A stretch of 64,000 bases of DNA from NCBI GenBank assembly GCA_037178975.1, contig JASJZH010000005.1:1240001-1304000 (forward strand), in the 5' to 3' direction. Of this stretch, positions 1-10,408 are shown piece after piece. This DNA comes from Oscheius tipulae (Eukaryota > Nematoda > Chromadorea > Rhabditida > Rhabditidae). The position numbers and the translations under genes are program-made. Within the stretch, counting starts at the first letter, position 1. The number at the start of each line of letters is the position of its first letter. The notes beneath the pieces are model-generated. The model worked only from the letters and a program-made list of their open reading frames with translations. It was not told where the DNA came from and did no database searches.

Positions 1-90
1 GACTTGCTGGAAGAAGAGTAAGCTCAACATAATTGTGAGTTTCCAATCCAGAAGCGGAGTCAAACTTTTCAGTCATCCATTCGCCTAACT

Positions 91-554
91 ATGCTGACAT
101 TCCGACTGGAAAATCTGAACTGCAAATCCCTCCGTTCTATCGTCCGCCTTGCTGAACTGGAAACTGTCTTCAGTGGAATCGACTACGATGTCTGCTGTCT
201 GACAGAAGTAAATAGAAACGGAAGCGAATCTTTCCAACTGCAATAATCTGGACATCAACTGCTGCTACACGGAAAGACTGGCTTCCTCGTACATCCAAAA
301 TGGATGTCGTCCGTATCCTTCCACCCAATATCGGAGCGAGTGAGCTACTCAGAAAATCTATCTCCCTGTTGTCTATCTCTATGCACCTATTTCCGCATAT
401 GTCACCTAGGACTACGAAAAATGCCGACGTGATTCGAGCTCTAAGATCTCCTCATCGACAACGGGTGAATGGTCTTCTTTCATACAAGATCGTAATAGGC
501 GACATGAATGCAAAAGTGGGACTACATGATGCTCTAGTTTTCAAGCCAGACTAG
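91..554 (+). mobile_element. Degraded LINE retrotransposon endonuclease fragment
   Basis: This is a relic of the apurinic endonuclease domain at the N-terminus of a non-LTR retrotransposon polyprotein. Reading from the ATG at 91 gives the usual first strand of the domain, with the motifs NCKSLRS and RLAELE and the segment IDYDVCCLTEV, and stops at a TAA near 246. A later frame (300-554) carries IGDMNAKVG, equivalent to the GDFNAKVG metal-site motif of CR1/RTE-type endonucleases. The two parts are in different frames with a stop between them, so the element is dead. No reverse transcriptase is present here; it is either 5'-truncated beyond recognition or continues in decayed form up to about 900. 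The family is recognised from motifs only. Confidence 0.7.
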
Positions 555-961
555 GCTTAGGTTATGAGCTACTATTGACAAACAAAACAACCTAAACGGA
601 ACAGTTGAACTGTTACCAAATGTACCCTATGAAGTTGACGGTCACACATTGTCTATGCAAACCACCTCTACAGTTCAGAACCCTATGCTAAATCATCTGT
701 TTGCCACAAATGACAGATTGACTTTTAAGCTTACCGAAATATTTTAAGGCATTTTCTTTTGAGACTTCAAGAAAAAATGGAACACCTTTTTAGACCCAAC
801 CGCACCTTTTATACCATACCAGTCATACTATTCACGCCTATTTTCTTCTCTGCTTTCTACATTTTTATTACCGCATCGTCTAGGTAAGTCATGTCAAGTG
901 AAGCACCAGACCAGGCCAAATTGGATGCTCAAATGGCGTCATCAACTAGTTCGAGAGCTGG
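555..961. other. Unassigned sequence between two retroelement relics
   Basis: No open reading frame or RNA gene can be supported. The stretch has AT-rich character and is probably decayed retroelement sequence, since both flanks are retroelement fragments. Confidence 0.4.
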
Positions 962-1264
962 TTGAAGACCATGATGGGAAAGAACGTGGGTCGAGCAAGC
1001 TATTCTGGCTACAGCCCATTTCGTCCCAACCAATACAAGAAACCTCTCACTCGTAAACCATATGTATATTGTACCGGACTCCATCGCAGCCAAGACTGCA
1101 CCGTAATTAGCTCACCCAGAACCAGATTTTACTTGCTTGCAGACAAGAACCTTTGTACCAATTGTACCGATAGTGGTCATTCAACTGATCAGTGCTACAG
1201 TAAAGTTGTCTGCAAGCGATGTGGGGGCCCACACCACAACAGCCTCCACGGTCTTAAACTCTAG
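962..1264 (+). mobile_element. BEL/Pao-type gag zinc-knuckle fragment
   Basis: A 100-codon open frame encodes closely spaced Cys/His motifs. First comes a C-x3-H-x4-C element (YCTGLHRSQDC), then R..LLADKNLCTNC..SGH....C, then C..C...HH..LH. This order matches the zinc-knuckle region of gag in BEL/Pao LTR retrotransposons of invertebrates, where it packages the genomic RNA. Protease, reverse transcriptase and integrase are not seen, so this is a fragment. The frame ends with a TAG immediately after the last knuckle, which suggests truncation. Recognition rests on the spacing of Cys/His residues, not on a database search. Confidence 0.7.
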
Positions 1265-1859
1265 CTTGAATACCTAGTCTTTATATTTTTTCGAGACCCT
1301 TTATCCTCTCGTGACCTGGCTAGAGACGATAACCTCGTTAGTATTATCTTTTCTTTTGCAACCGAAACCACAAAAATTGACCTTTAATCACTTTTTAGAG
1401 TATGATCACAGCCAAGGAAGAAGACACTTCATTAAACTACTTTTTAGTCGCCTTTTCTCTAGTTGTTAGCACTTTCTCGTTTTGATCGTCATTGTAGTCA
1501 ATAACCAACCAAAGCCACAAACTAACCAAAACTATAAACCAACCAAAACCACAAACCACTTTGACTCAAGAATGAATTTACACCAAGTTTCGTAGAAGCC
1601 TGGGCCCACCTCTGGCGTGAGGCTCTGGGCTCACGTTTAAGTGTGACCAGTGCTCTCTAGCGCGCAGACTTGGCGGCGGAGGCGCCCAGTTGATCCAAAA
1701 AACTCTACCGTGGATCAATTGTGCGGGTACTCGGTGATGTTCGTAAGGCCCAGTTAGAAGCTATTATAAGTTCTTGAACCCATACCGGGAGACCAAGCAC
1801 AATATCTTTTTGTCTGGGCTCCCGACCTTTTGATCAGATTCCCCGCCTCCAAGAGGAGG
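1265..1859. other. Non-coding sequence after the gag fragment
   Basis: No coding frame is supported. 1501-1560 holds several near-repeats of AACCAAAACCACAAAC. 1600-1860 is GC-richer than its surroundings (for example GGCGGCGGAGGCGCCCAG near 1672) and could be part of an LTR, but no matching second LTR is visible. Confidence 0.35.
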
Positions 1860-2290
1860 ATCCCTTGACTCTAGTGTGCGTGTCTCTCTCTCTCTCTTTC
1901 TGCCTCTAATTTTTCTGCCTCTCAGTTCGTACTTCTGTGTCTCAGATTTTGTCTCTGTCTCTCTGCCTCTCTATCTCTCTGTCTACCTGTTTCCCTGTTT
2001 CTCTGTCTCTGTAACTCTGTCTCTCTCACGCCACCTCTATGCCCTCTGTCTCAGTGTTTCCCTATGTTTTTCTGTCCTTCTAGTTCTAAGCGTTTTCCTG
2101 TCTTCTTGTTGCTCTGTCTATTCGTTTCTCTCTCACTGTGTCTCTGTATCTCTGTTTGTCCTTCTGTTTCTCTGTCTCTCTGTATGTGTGTCGCTCTGTT
2201 CCTCTGACTCTCTGACTGAGCAGATATTTTTGTCTGTTTTTCTGACTGTCTCTCTATTACTCTCACTGTCTCTGTCTATCTGTCGTACTC
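1860..2290. repeat. Imperfect CTCTGT pyrimidine microsatellite
   Basis: About 430 bases consist almost entirely of imperfect TCTCTGTCTCTCTG units on the + strand. The long open frames in both directions are low-complexity Ser/Leu/Val or Arg/Glu/Gln strings and are not genes. The same repeat type recurs at 5541-5990, 7785-7880, 12440-12545, 15755-15805, 43590-43680 and 44020-44125. Confidence 0.9.
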
Positions 2291-2497
2291 GTTGTTTCGT
2301 GGCCATGGATAAACAAACAAACAGAGTCCGTCACAGAAATCATCGCTCTTTAGATAGTAGAGATGTCTCTCTCTGCCCCTGTCTCCCTGCCTTTCTGTCT
2401 CTCTCAATCCACGTCACTTTTCCCAGCAGCTGACGCAGCTGTCCTCTATTTGTTCAAATCCAAATCGATAATGCTGTGACTGTCAAATTCTGCAACC

Positions 2498-3271
2498 ATG
2501 GGCCTATCCTTCTCATTTTTGAAAGACTGGTGGCTCGGCCAACAAGACTTTCGGATACTCATGACCGGACTAGACAATGCTGGAAAAACGACTATGCTAT
2601 ACAAACTGTCCCTAGGAGAAGTAATTCATACAATTCCGACGATCGGTTAGTTTTTCTGGACAGGGATTGAGTGACAGAGAGAGAGAAAGAGCCAGAAAGA
2701 CAGAGACAGAGTCAGAGGGGTCAGAAGAAACAGGGAGACGGAGAAACAGGGGACAGACTCCAGGTTTCAACGTGGAGACTGTCAATTACCGCAATATTTC
2801 ATTCAATGTCTGGGATTTGGGTGGTCAGAAAAAGATCAGGGTCCTTTGGCACTACTACTACTTCAATTGTCAGGTACCTTTAGCCATTTTTGTCAATTTT
2901 ACCGTTCCAGGCTATAATTTTTGTCGTGGATTCAACAGACTACTTCCGATTCGATGAAGTGAAGGACGAACTTCAGGCAATGCTTAGGGAGGAGAGTCTG
3001 AAAGGTTGGTTTGCTAATAGCTATCTATCTGTCTCTGTCACTTTCTCTTTTTCCAGAAGCCAAACTGCTAGTCCTGAACAACAAATCAGACCTTCCCAAA
3101 AGCAAGACGTCTTCCATCGTGGCCTCGGAACTGGGAATCTGTTCCATTACCAACAGGGAATGGGCAATTCAGAGCTGCTGTGCCAAGTCAGGCGAGGGAG
3201 TGATACAGGGACTGGAGAAACTGTATCTTTCATTGACTCGAAAGAGGAAAATGTTGGGGGAGATTTGTTGA
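2498..3271 (+). CDS. ARF-family small GTPase
   Basis: This encodes a 188-residue ARF/ARL GTPase, a membrane-trafficking switch that binds GDP/GTP and is usually myristoylated on Gly2. Exons are 2498-2645, 2764-2873, 2911-3004 and 3057-3271; all phases agree, and the introns are 118, 37 and 52 nt. The product begins MGLSFSF, with Gly2 for myristoylation. The P-loop is GLDNAGKTT, switch I contains PTIGFNVETV, G3 is WDLGGQ, G4 is NKSD (NKQD in most ARFs) and G5 is CCAKSGEG. An AATAAA lies directly after the stop. The sequence is divergent in the region after switch II (HYYYFNC replaces the usual RHYFQNT), so the exact ARL subfamily is uncertain. The start is the first ATG giving Gly2. Confidence 0.93.
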
Positions 3272-3277
3272 AATAAA
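3272..3277 (+). terminator. Poly(A) signal of the ARF-like gene
   Basis: An AATAAA begins one base after the TGA stop codon of the GTPase gene, which implies a very short 3' UTR. Confidence 0.7.
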
Positions 3278-3369
3278 ATGTATATATTTGTATTTTTGAA
3301 ATGACTGAGCGATGCTGCAATATTGAATGTCCAATGGTTTGACTATGTCAATCACGTGAACATTTTCCA

Positions 3370-4181
3370 ACTTGGGGGAAATCGCAGTTATGCCCCCCAC
3401 CCCAGTTTTGCCCCCCACAAAAAAGTTTCGCCCCCCACCTTTTGGAAAGTTGTCAGAATCACCCCCCACTTTTATCAGTTAAGCCCCCCCACTACCCTCG
3501 TTTTTGGTGGGGGGACTCGACTGACAGGTGGGGGGCATATCTAAGATGTCGGCATCCAAGATATGCCCCCCACTGTGGCAAGTGGGGGGTATAAATGCGA
3601 AACCCGGACAAATCTTAGATATGCCCCCCACAAAAGTCAGTAAAGCCCCCCAAAGATTTTGCCCCCCACTCATCTTAGTTATGCCCCCCACTTTTCGAAA
3701 TTGATCTTCCAAACATCACTTTTTATTAGTCCCCAAAATTGGGGTTTTCCCGTGTCAGTTTGCTTTCCCTAGCGGCACTAAGCCTAAGCATTTTAGGAAA
3801 GAAAACACTAAAAAGGCAAGAAAAGTAAGAAAAAAGAAAGGCAAGGGATATCCAATTTTTATGGGTTTAAAAATGGACTAACCTGATCATTTTTTTGTCT
3901 TCTTTTCCTGAAATGACTAAATAGGTTATCGGAATGTTTTCTGCGAAAAAAAATAACAAAAAAAAACTTGAAAATTAATGAGCAGGAAGGCAGAAGAAGA
4001 GAGAAAAATGGAAAACTGAAAGTTTGGAAAATTCGAATTACTCTCGCCATTGTAAACATCGTGCAAGGGTGGGGGAACAAACTGACATAAGTGGGGGGTA
4101 AAACTGCAGGGGTGGGGGGCTTTATCGGTGGGGGTCTCAACTGACATTGGTGGGGGGCATAACTAAGATCTACCCCCAACT
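3370..4181. mobile_element. Inverted-repeat element with arrays of C6/G6 runs
   Basis: The left end (AACTTGGGGG near 3369, then AGTTATGCCCCCCACC) is repeated in inverse orientation at the right end (GGTGGGGGGCATAACT, then CCCCCAACTT ending near 4181), giving terminal inverted repeats of about 35 bases with a few mismatches. The left half (3370-3710) has many copies of a short unit built on TATGCCCCCCAC. The right arm (4065-4160) has the complement, GTGGGGGG. A near-perfect hairpin (about 21-bp stem, 4-base loop) sits at 3528-3573. No transposase frame is present, so this is a non-autonomous foldback/MITE-like element. The runs of six G are capable of forming G-quadruplexes. Confidence 0.75.
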
Positions 4182-4317
4182 TGTTTTCGTTACATGTTGC
4201 GGTGTTGAATCTATTCATTTTTCGTGTTCGAAAAGCGAGCCAATTATTTTCAGTCTAGAGGACCTGATGAAACATAAAAAAAAAGAAGAACACATGTTCT
4301 TTTCGGGCCCAAAACAC

Positions 4318-4384
4318 TACTTTCCTGTTTTGTTTTGTTCTGCAAAGTTGTAGCAGGGATCCAATGTACAATATTGCAGAACAT
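4318..4384. repeat. Dispersed hairpin repeat, copy 1
   Basis: The sequence runs from TTTCCTGTT through TTCTGCAAAGTTGTAG to TTGCAGAAC, and its ends are partly self-complementary. A second copy in the opposite orientation lies at 28149-28212 with the same order of blocks (see there). Confidence 0.55.
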
Positions 4385-5167
4385 GTCTGTACTGGAAAAT
4401 GATGGTTTGGACTCAAAAAACAATGGAAAAAACACTATTGAGTTTGAAAAAAACGAGGCCACTTACATGTTTACTGAAACATTGTTGCTCAAAATTGTTG
4501 TTTTGCTGCAAAACCCGAAGAGAACTAGTTTACCGTGCTTGTCTTCCTATATGGAAAGGATGAAACATAGATGGTCCGCTTTGAAAATTCTCATCGTTCA
4601 AACTAATTTTTTGTGGAATAGATGATACGACATAGTGACCGATACAAAAGTTTTTTTGGCTTCATATAAAACATGAAAAATTCCCAGGACTCAGAAATTC
4701 GTAAGATTCATTCAGAACGCTGTTGGTGAACATATGTTAACAGTACAATTAAATGTTTCAGATATAACACAAGACAAAAAATCTTTCCATTTTTGTCACT
4801 GTTCCGGCTCTTACCACTGGGTGTTATTTTTGGCAGCCTACCGAAAACCCTGCTACGTACAATGTTTCGCTTCCCACGGAACACGCCCGCTTTCTCAAAC
4901 GTAGCTTTTGTTTAATTCCCCAACACTGGTCAAAGAACTTTAGACGACATTTTTATCAAACTTAAGTAGCATGGAAATTACGAAAAGGCGTTTTCTCTCC
5001 GGCTATGGAACATGTATCGTGCCAAATTGGAGCTAATCGAAAAGTTGTACCGTTTTTGTTCCATACTTTCTATATCTAGTTTTCCCTTTCCTCTTTTATA
5101 ACTTGTTAGTTTCTTCTTTGAAAACTTGTTAATTTTGACACAAAAATAACAATTTCAAATCCCCCTG
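4385..5167. other. Intergenic region upstream of ENY2
   Basis: No supported gene. It contains one TGTTTCA motif near 4755 (see the piRNA-type promoter entries) and presumably the ENY2 promoter, which I cannot delimit. Confidence 0.4.
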
Positions 5168-6996
5168 ATGGACGACATTGAGTCCAAGTTCAAGGGCCTC
5201 GAGGACCGATTCGAGAAGAGCGGGACCAGGAAGAATATCAATGTAAGTGAAACTTCTCCCTTTCCTTTTACTCTAATATGGGACATTTTGATGTTCCAGG
5301 ACCTCCTAATTAATCATCTCCACAACACTCCAACTGATGATGGAAGAGTATGGGTCGAGAAGGTCAAGGCCGATGCTCATAAGCTGATTAGACAGCATGT
5401 AAGTACTTTGGTTACTTTATTTAGAGAGAAATGACAATGAGATAGACAAAATTGGTTGCTGAAATTGGGGAACTTTTGAGTTGCTGATAGCTTGGCAAGA
5501 AAGATTGGCAAAAACACTAGAAGTTTGAAAGACACTCTGTCTCCCTGTTTATGTTTCTCGCTTAATCTGTCTCCGTATCTCTGTCAGTCTCCCTGTCTCT
5601 CCGTCTCTGTTTTTTTCTCAGTCTGTTTGTTTTCTGTCGGTCCCTCCGTGCGTCTATGTCTCTGTTTGTCTTCTTGTATTTCTGTCTCTCTTTCTTTCTG
5701 ACTCTATGTCTCTATGTTTTCCTGTCTTTTTGGCTCTCTGTTCGTCCTTCTGTGGTTCTGCCTGTCTTCGTCTCCCTATTTTTTAAATCTCTGTCTCTGT
5801 TTCTCTTGATCAAAGTACGATCTCGACGTAAAAACTTTCAAATCTCTAACAGTCTAAAAACTGAAAGTGAAGAATTTTTTTGCCAGTCTCTTTCACGCTG
5901 CCTCTATGCCTCTCTGTCTCTGTATTTCTATATGTTTCTCTGTCCTTCTACCTCTCTGCTTCTCTCCCTGAGCGACTGAGTTCGTCGTCACATTTCTGAA
6001 TTGCTGTCCAACTCAATTAGTTAGCAACAGTTTACAACCCGACGATACTACAAGTTTGGAAATGTTTCACCACTAGGAGATGATTTTTGGTGAAAGAGCT
6101 TGATGTATCCATCGTCTGCGAAACAGACAAAAGAGCTGCGAAAAAGATTACGATAGAAGAACGTCTGAACAAACTAACAGTTCTCTAGGTAAAAAAGTAT
6201 GTTTCACTTTCAGTTTTTAGTTAGTTAGAGATTTAAAAGTTGTCACGAATCATTCTTTGATCTAGTTTCGAAAATGTTTCACCACTGTATAGATCCTTAG
6301 AACGGATATTGATTTTGTGTTGTGATCTTCATCAAAATATACTGAGACGTAAACAATAAAATTTATGCAAAGAGCCTATAATCTGTAGGTAAAGTATGCT
6401 TCATCAGACTCATTTAGACCCTAACACTAAACTTAAACTTCAGATGTATAATTCTCTAGCCATGTTTTTTATGTGTACAGTGAATGTTTTCTTTCCACAG
6501 TCGTTTGTTTCACCAGTGAGAAAAGTATTAGATCTCATTTCAAACTACACTTAGTGGCCTGTATGATTATAAAAAAAACTGTCAAAATCATTGAAACGAC
6601 TTCATTTTAGATAGACCTTATTTGAAAGAACCAAGCTTTGTGCGTTCGGTACTTGAACCTTTCTCAAAAATTCTGAGTTTGATCGGTGGGAGAAGTATGG
6701 GATCTTCCGGATGACTTCAAACTCTCATGTGAACATTTAACAATTGCTCGGTTTCATAGAAAACCTCGCTTTGCTTTTGTTTAATCTTTTGCTTTAAAGT
6801 GATACTGAAACACCAAAAGTCTAAACATTTCCTCACGCCAAAAACTCGAATTCAGGGAGTGGACAAGATCTCCGAGGTCGATCTGTACAATCTACTCAAA
6901 TCTTCCGCCAGAATGGCTCTTCCCCATGAGGCAAAGGCTGAAGTTTTTGAAGAGATCAAAAAGTTTGTCGAGAAGGAAGTCGGCATCGAGATCTAG
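5168..6996 (+). CDS. ENY2: ENY2/Sus1 homologue (SAGA and TREX-2 subunit)
   Basis: A 104-residue protein is encoded in three exons, 5168-5242, 5300-5398 and 6856-6996, all in phase 0. ENY2/Sus1 is a small helical nuclear protein shared by the SAGA histone-deubiquitinase module and the TREX-2 mRNA-export complex. The middle exon reads DLLINHLHNTP, corresponding to the ELLRAKLIECG segment of human ENY2. The last exon, GVDKISEVDLYNLL then RMALPHEAKAEVFEEIKKF, matches the human GLEHVTVDDLVAEI...ALVPDSVKKELLQRIRTF pattern. Total length is close to the human 101 residues. The 1.46-kb second intron carries a CTCTGT repeat, an inverted repeat and several TGTTTCA motifs. Confidence 0.85.
5541..5990. 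repeat. CTCTGT-type microsatellite in the ENY2 intron
   Basis: Imperfect TCTCTGTCTC units, interrupted near 5805-5880 by one arm of an inverted repeat. The open frames here are low-complexity and not genes. Confidence 0.8.
5808..6263. repeat. Imperfect inverted repeat within the ENY2 intron
   Basis: The left arm at about 5808-5873 (AACTTTCAAATCTCTAAC, then CTAAAAACTGAAAGTGAAG) is repeated in reverse complement at about 6201-6263 (CACTTTCAGTTTTTAG, then AGAGATTTAAAAGTT). The right arm includes a TGTTTCA motif at 6200-6206. The spacer of about 330 bases has no gene. Confidence 0.6.
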
Positions 6997-7640
6997 GCAG
7001 AGAGACTGAGAGTCCGGGTCTAAATTCTGTTGTACAATTTGTGAGATTTTGCTATAAATTGTCATTGTCAAAGAGAGGCAGAGACATTGTGAGGAAGACA
7101 GAGACCGAGAAGGTAGCTTGATTTACCAAGTTCCAGGTTGCACCTATTGAAGCATGTATGATGTTCAAATGGGGACTCGGGACGTCGAATCTTCAAGAGA
7201 CATCTGTCACAGCTGAAGTCCACGGGACGGGAATGAAAGTCCCAAATAATACTTGTCGCACTCCTGTTCTAGTCCCCAGATCGGTATCTGGCAACTCGTA
7301 TCACAGATCGAGTAATAGCTCGGCAAGAGATTGAACGAGATCTATGTGACAGGAGCAAAGGTCATGAGGAACAGAGCCTGGAAGAGAGGGTACAGAAGGG
7401 ACATAACAAGAGAGTACCAGCACGAGAAGACGCATCGTTAGTCGACTGAATGAGGGGAGAAGATGGATAGTGACTGGTCGAAGCTGTCTGATGGGGTTGA
7501 AACTGTCTGAGAAATCGAGTATTCTTTTCTTACATTTCCAACATAAAAAACAAGAATTCTGACTCGTCCCTTCATTTATGCGTTTTCTGATACTGGTAGG
7601 CTCCAAAATCTGTCTGTCTTTCTCCCGTTAAACCTTACAG
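6997..7640. other. Intergenic region after ENY2
   Basis: No intact gene. On the + strand 7290-7440 is open for about 45 codons (a charged Arg/Glu-rich string) before stop codons appear; I do not recognise it. It may be decayed coding sequence belonging to the broken gene that follows. Confidence 0.3.
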
Positions 7641-7805
7641 ATCGTACTTCTTGTGGTGGTCTTTGCCTCTGACATTTGTAAAGACCGGACAGAGTGTGGC
7701 TGGGGCCTACAGTGTACCAATGACTGGTGTGTGGATGTTGAGTATTGAGAAGAGAGAGAGGTGGGGTAAAATCACAGACCGTCCCTCTGTCTCTCAGTAT
7801 CTCTG

Positions 7806-7836
<31 letters not shown>

Positions 7837-8410
7837 GTCTCTCTATCTCTGTCTCCTTATCTCTCAGTATCTCTGTCTCCCTATTACATTGCAACCGTCA
7901 GTGTCCTCCAAAGGTAAATTGATTGCTGCTTTCGAAACCAAGTAATCTACTTCAGATGTCTCTTCTTCTCTCTGCGCAGCTCTAGAAGTGGAGACGCTCG
8001 AAAAGACGCCCTCCTAGACAGACGCTCTCTTTTACGGCTGAAACAGCTTCAAGACCTGGCTTCGTCCCTCGGACGACATAGTCAGGCACGGTAGCAGCAA
8101 GAAGATCGTCCTCAGCGAGGCTCTGGCCAATCTGCTGTCTAAGATCGCCTGTCCGTCGCTCTATAAGACTGGCATGTTTGAAGCACGATGGCTGCTACGA
8201 TAGGACCAATGACACTAGAAGCAGCTGCAATGAGACCTCCTGTCTCCAGCTAAGGAGCATGATTGTGGACGAGGAGGAAGACTGACAAGTACAGGAGACC
8301 TTCTGCTTCGCCGTCAAGAAGTTCGGACGCTACGTCTATAGGCAGAGGTTGTGGGAGAAGACTCGCTTTGAGAAGAGCAGCAAGACGGGAGATTCCATCT
8401 GATACAGGCT
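7641..8410 (+). pseudogene. Broken cysteine-rich secreted protein gene, phospholipase A2-like motif
   Basis: An exon at 7641-7741 follows an acceptor and encodes a hydrophobic leader (IVLLVVVFASDIC), then Cys-rich residues (TECGWGLQCTNDWC). A 12-nt exon at 7902-7913 and an exon from 7980 stay in frame until a TAG near 8095. Beyond it, other frames give IVLSEALANLLSKIACP, then CLKHDGCYDRTNDTRSSC and SCLQL, an in-frame TGA, and FCFAVKKFGRYVY. The HDxCY element with spaced cysteines resembles the His-Asp site of secreted phospholipase A2, but that is only a motif match. At least two frame changes and one internal stop make this a pseudogene as read. A related fragment lies at 16780-17013 on the other strand. 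Confidence 0.45.
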
Positions 8411-8517
8411 CTGCAGATGTTTGTTTAGACAGAGAGACAGGATACAGAGACACAGAGTGACAAAATAGAGTTGAAAGTAGGAAAACATGGATATAATGAT
8501 GAAGATAATAGATGATG

Positions 8518-8821
8518 ATATTTATTTGAAGCTTGTTCTTGGATGTTTGTTCGTCTACACTGGCTCCATACTTCATTAGAATGGCCGCTACTTCGTTGTG
8601 ACTATTTGCTCGAGCATACTGTAGAGGAGTATTATTGTACTTGTTCGCACTATTAGGATTGGCGCCAGCTTGTAGGAGAAGAGTTACAATGTCAACGTTT
8701 CCTTTAAAACTGGCAATGTGCATTGCTGACTGAAGAGTGATACAACGGGCGTTTACATTGGCTCTATTTCGGATGAGAATTTTGACAACATCGGCGTGGT
8801 TAGCATGCATAGCAGAATATA
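8518..8821 (-). pseudogene. Ankyrin-repeat C-terminal part of the kinase-ankyrin gene, cut off by a transposon
   Basis: Read on the minus strand from 8821, this gives YSAMHANHADVVKIL, then SAMHIASFKGN and TPLQYARANSHNEV: three ankyrin repeats that continue the repeat run ending at 10409. Removing the transposon and one TA restores an uninterrupted frame (DGSTAL followed by YSAMH). After the last repeat (GASVDEQ) the frame stays open to about 8250 but becomes low quality and overlaps the opposite-strand broken gene. An AATAAA at about 8519-8524 on the minus strand could be the poly(A) signal, so the real end is uncertain. Confidence 0.7.
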
Positions 8822-9033
8822 CAGTGCGCGTCATAACTATAAAGGCACCCCAGTTTTTAGCTGTGGAGCCAAAACTACGGATTTTAAAAAAAATCTGACA
8901 ATGCCATCTTTTTCTACGGTATTCAAAACCCTTGTAAAAAAAAATCTACAGATCCATCGGATTATCCTTCTGCCCTAGGTAAACAAAAAGGTCTCGACGT
9001 GTCGAATTCAGAAGCGTCAAAACTATAAAGGCA
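8822..9033. repeat. Left terminal inverted repeat of the Tc3-like element
   Basis: About 212 bp, complementary to 10196-10406. Outer site near 8826-8848 and inner site at 9014-9033 share GCGTCA.AACTATAAAGGCA in direct orientation. Confidence 0.92.
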
Positions 9034-9146
9034 GGCGGTATTTAGAGTTTTTGCTTATCGATTCATGTTAAATCATGCGTATAAAAGAATGAAAAAGTTG
9101 CTTCTGGCACTCATTCAACACCTGCTCATCTCCGAATACCTTTGTG

Positions 9147-10154
9147 ATGCCTCTAGGAGCCCGCCTAACGGATGTAGAGAGGGGACAGGTTGACGTCCTT
9201 GCTGGTCAAGGATTGAGCAACAGGGCCATAGCTACTACCATTGGACGTTCTCCTACCGTGGTGGACAATTATCGCAAGGATCCTGTTGGCTATGGAGCTA
9301 AAAACAGAGGAGGAAGACCAAGAAAGCTGACAATCAGGGACGAGCGAATGATCGCTCGAACTGTCTCCAACAAAAGAGTGACCACTGCTCTCCTGAAATC
9401 CGATCTCCGTCTCAGTGTTTTGAACAGCACTGTTCTCCGCTCCATCCACAGGAATGCTCATTTGACCAGACAGAAGATGAAGTCTGCTCCCCGACTTCTC
9501 CCTCGTCACATTGCTGATAGGATGAGCTTTGCGAGAAACCACTTCAATACTGATTGGACTAAAGTGAGTAAATCTAAATTTTTGTTTTCATAGCTTCTGT
9601 AGGTCATCTTCTCCGACGAAAAAAAGTGGAATCTTGACGGTCCGGATGGGAATACATCGTATTGGCGCGACTTGAGGAAGGACCCGGTTTATTTCTCGAA
9701 GAGAAATTTTGGTGGCGCTTCGGTTACGGTCTGGGCGGCATACTCACACGACGGTACTGTCTCGCTCGAGTTTGTTACCAGCAGGATGAATAGCCTCGAC
9801 TATCAAGATGTGCTCCAGAACAACCTGCTTCCTTACCTCCATGCCAATCCGCAGATGACGTTTCAACATGATAATGCGCCGATCCATTCATCCAACTCCA
9901 CTAGGCTCTGGCTACAAAGCAACAACGTCAACACTATGCCGTGGCCCGCCTGTTCTCCCGATCTCAATCCGATTGAAAATCTCTGGGGAATTCTCGTCAG
10001 AGAGGTCTACAAGAGCGGCAAGCAGTTCTCAACTGTACAGGAGCTGAAGAATGCCATTCTTATCGCCTGGAGGACCCTGAAGAATCTTTCTCTCTCGATG
10101 AACAGCCGTCTGTTCCAGTTGATCTCCCGCAACGGAAGAGCCACCGACTACTGA
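9147..10154 (+). CDS. Tc3-like transposase (DD34E)
   Basis: Two exons, 9147-9563 and 9603-10154, are separated by a 39-nt intron (GTGAGT...TGTAG) and encode 322 residues, close to C. elegans Tc3A. The protein cuts and pastes its own element. The N-terminus has a paired-like helix-turn-helix region (LTDVERGQVDVLAGQGLS, then IGRSPTVVDNYRKDP). The catalytic triad lies in FSDEKKWNLDGPDG, FQHDNAPIHSSNSTR and PDLNPIENLWGIL. The second Asp and the Glu have 34 residues between them (DD34E). No stop or frameshift is seen, so the enzyme could be functional. The ATG at 9147 is chosen because the product then begins MPLGARL, like the MPRGS start of Tc3A. Confidence 0.95.
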
Positions 10155-10195
10155 AACATTTAAAGTTAAGCTATTTATATGAATTGTTTTGTTAG

Positions 10196-10406
10196 TGCCT
10201 TTATAGTTTTGACGCTTCTGAATTCGACACGTCGAGGCCTTTTTGTTTATCTAGGGCAGAAGGATAATCCGATGGGTCTGTAGATTTTTTTACAAAGGTT
10301 TTGAATACCGTAGAAAAAGATGGCATTGTCAGATTTTTTTTTAAAATGCGTAGTTTTGGCTCCACAGCTAAAAACTGGGGTGCCTTTATAGTTATGACGC
10401 GCACTG
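10196..10406. repeat. Right terminal inverted repeat of the Tc3-like element
   Basis: About 211 bp, complementary to the left end. Inner site 10196-10215 and outer site 10381-10402 repeat the same 20-bp block. Confidence 0.92.
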
Positions 10407-10408
10407 TA

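Larger units (their letters stand above)
8822..10406 (+). mobile_element. Complete Tc3-like (Tc1/mariner) transposon
   Basis: This 1585-bp element is flanked by TA at 8820-8821 and 10407-10408, the target duplication of the superfamily. Its ends begin CAGTGCGCGTCATAACTATA. The terminal inverted repeats are about 212 bp (8822-9033 and 10196-10406) and differ at only a few positions. The block GCGTCA(T/A)AACTATAAAGGCA occurs at both the outer and inner edge of each repeat, giving the IR/DR arrangement that provides two transposase sites per end. It encodes one intact DD34E transposase. Near-identical ends and an intact gene suggest recent arrival. It interrupts the ankyrin gene in opposite orientation. 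Confidence 0.95.

Noticed and set aside
1876-2433. 185-codon + strand frame and the matching minus frame
   Set aside because: Low-complexity translation of a CTCTGT microsatellite, with no domain or splice context.
8250-8517. Continuation of the ankyrin frame beyond GASVDEQ
   Set aside because: Low-quality hydrophobic string that overlaps the opposite-strand remnant and follows a possible AATAAA; probably untranslated.
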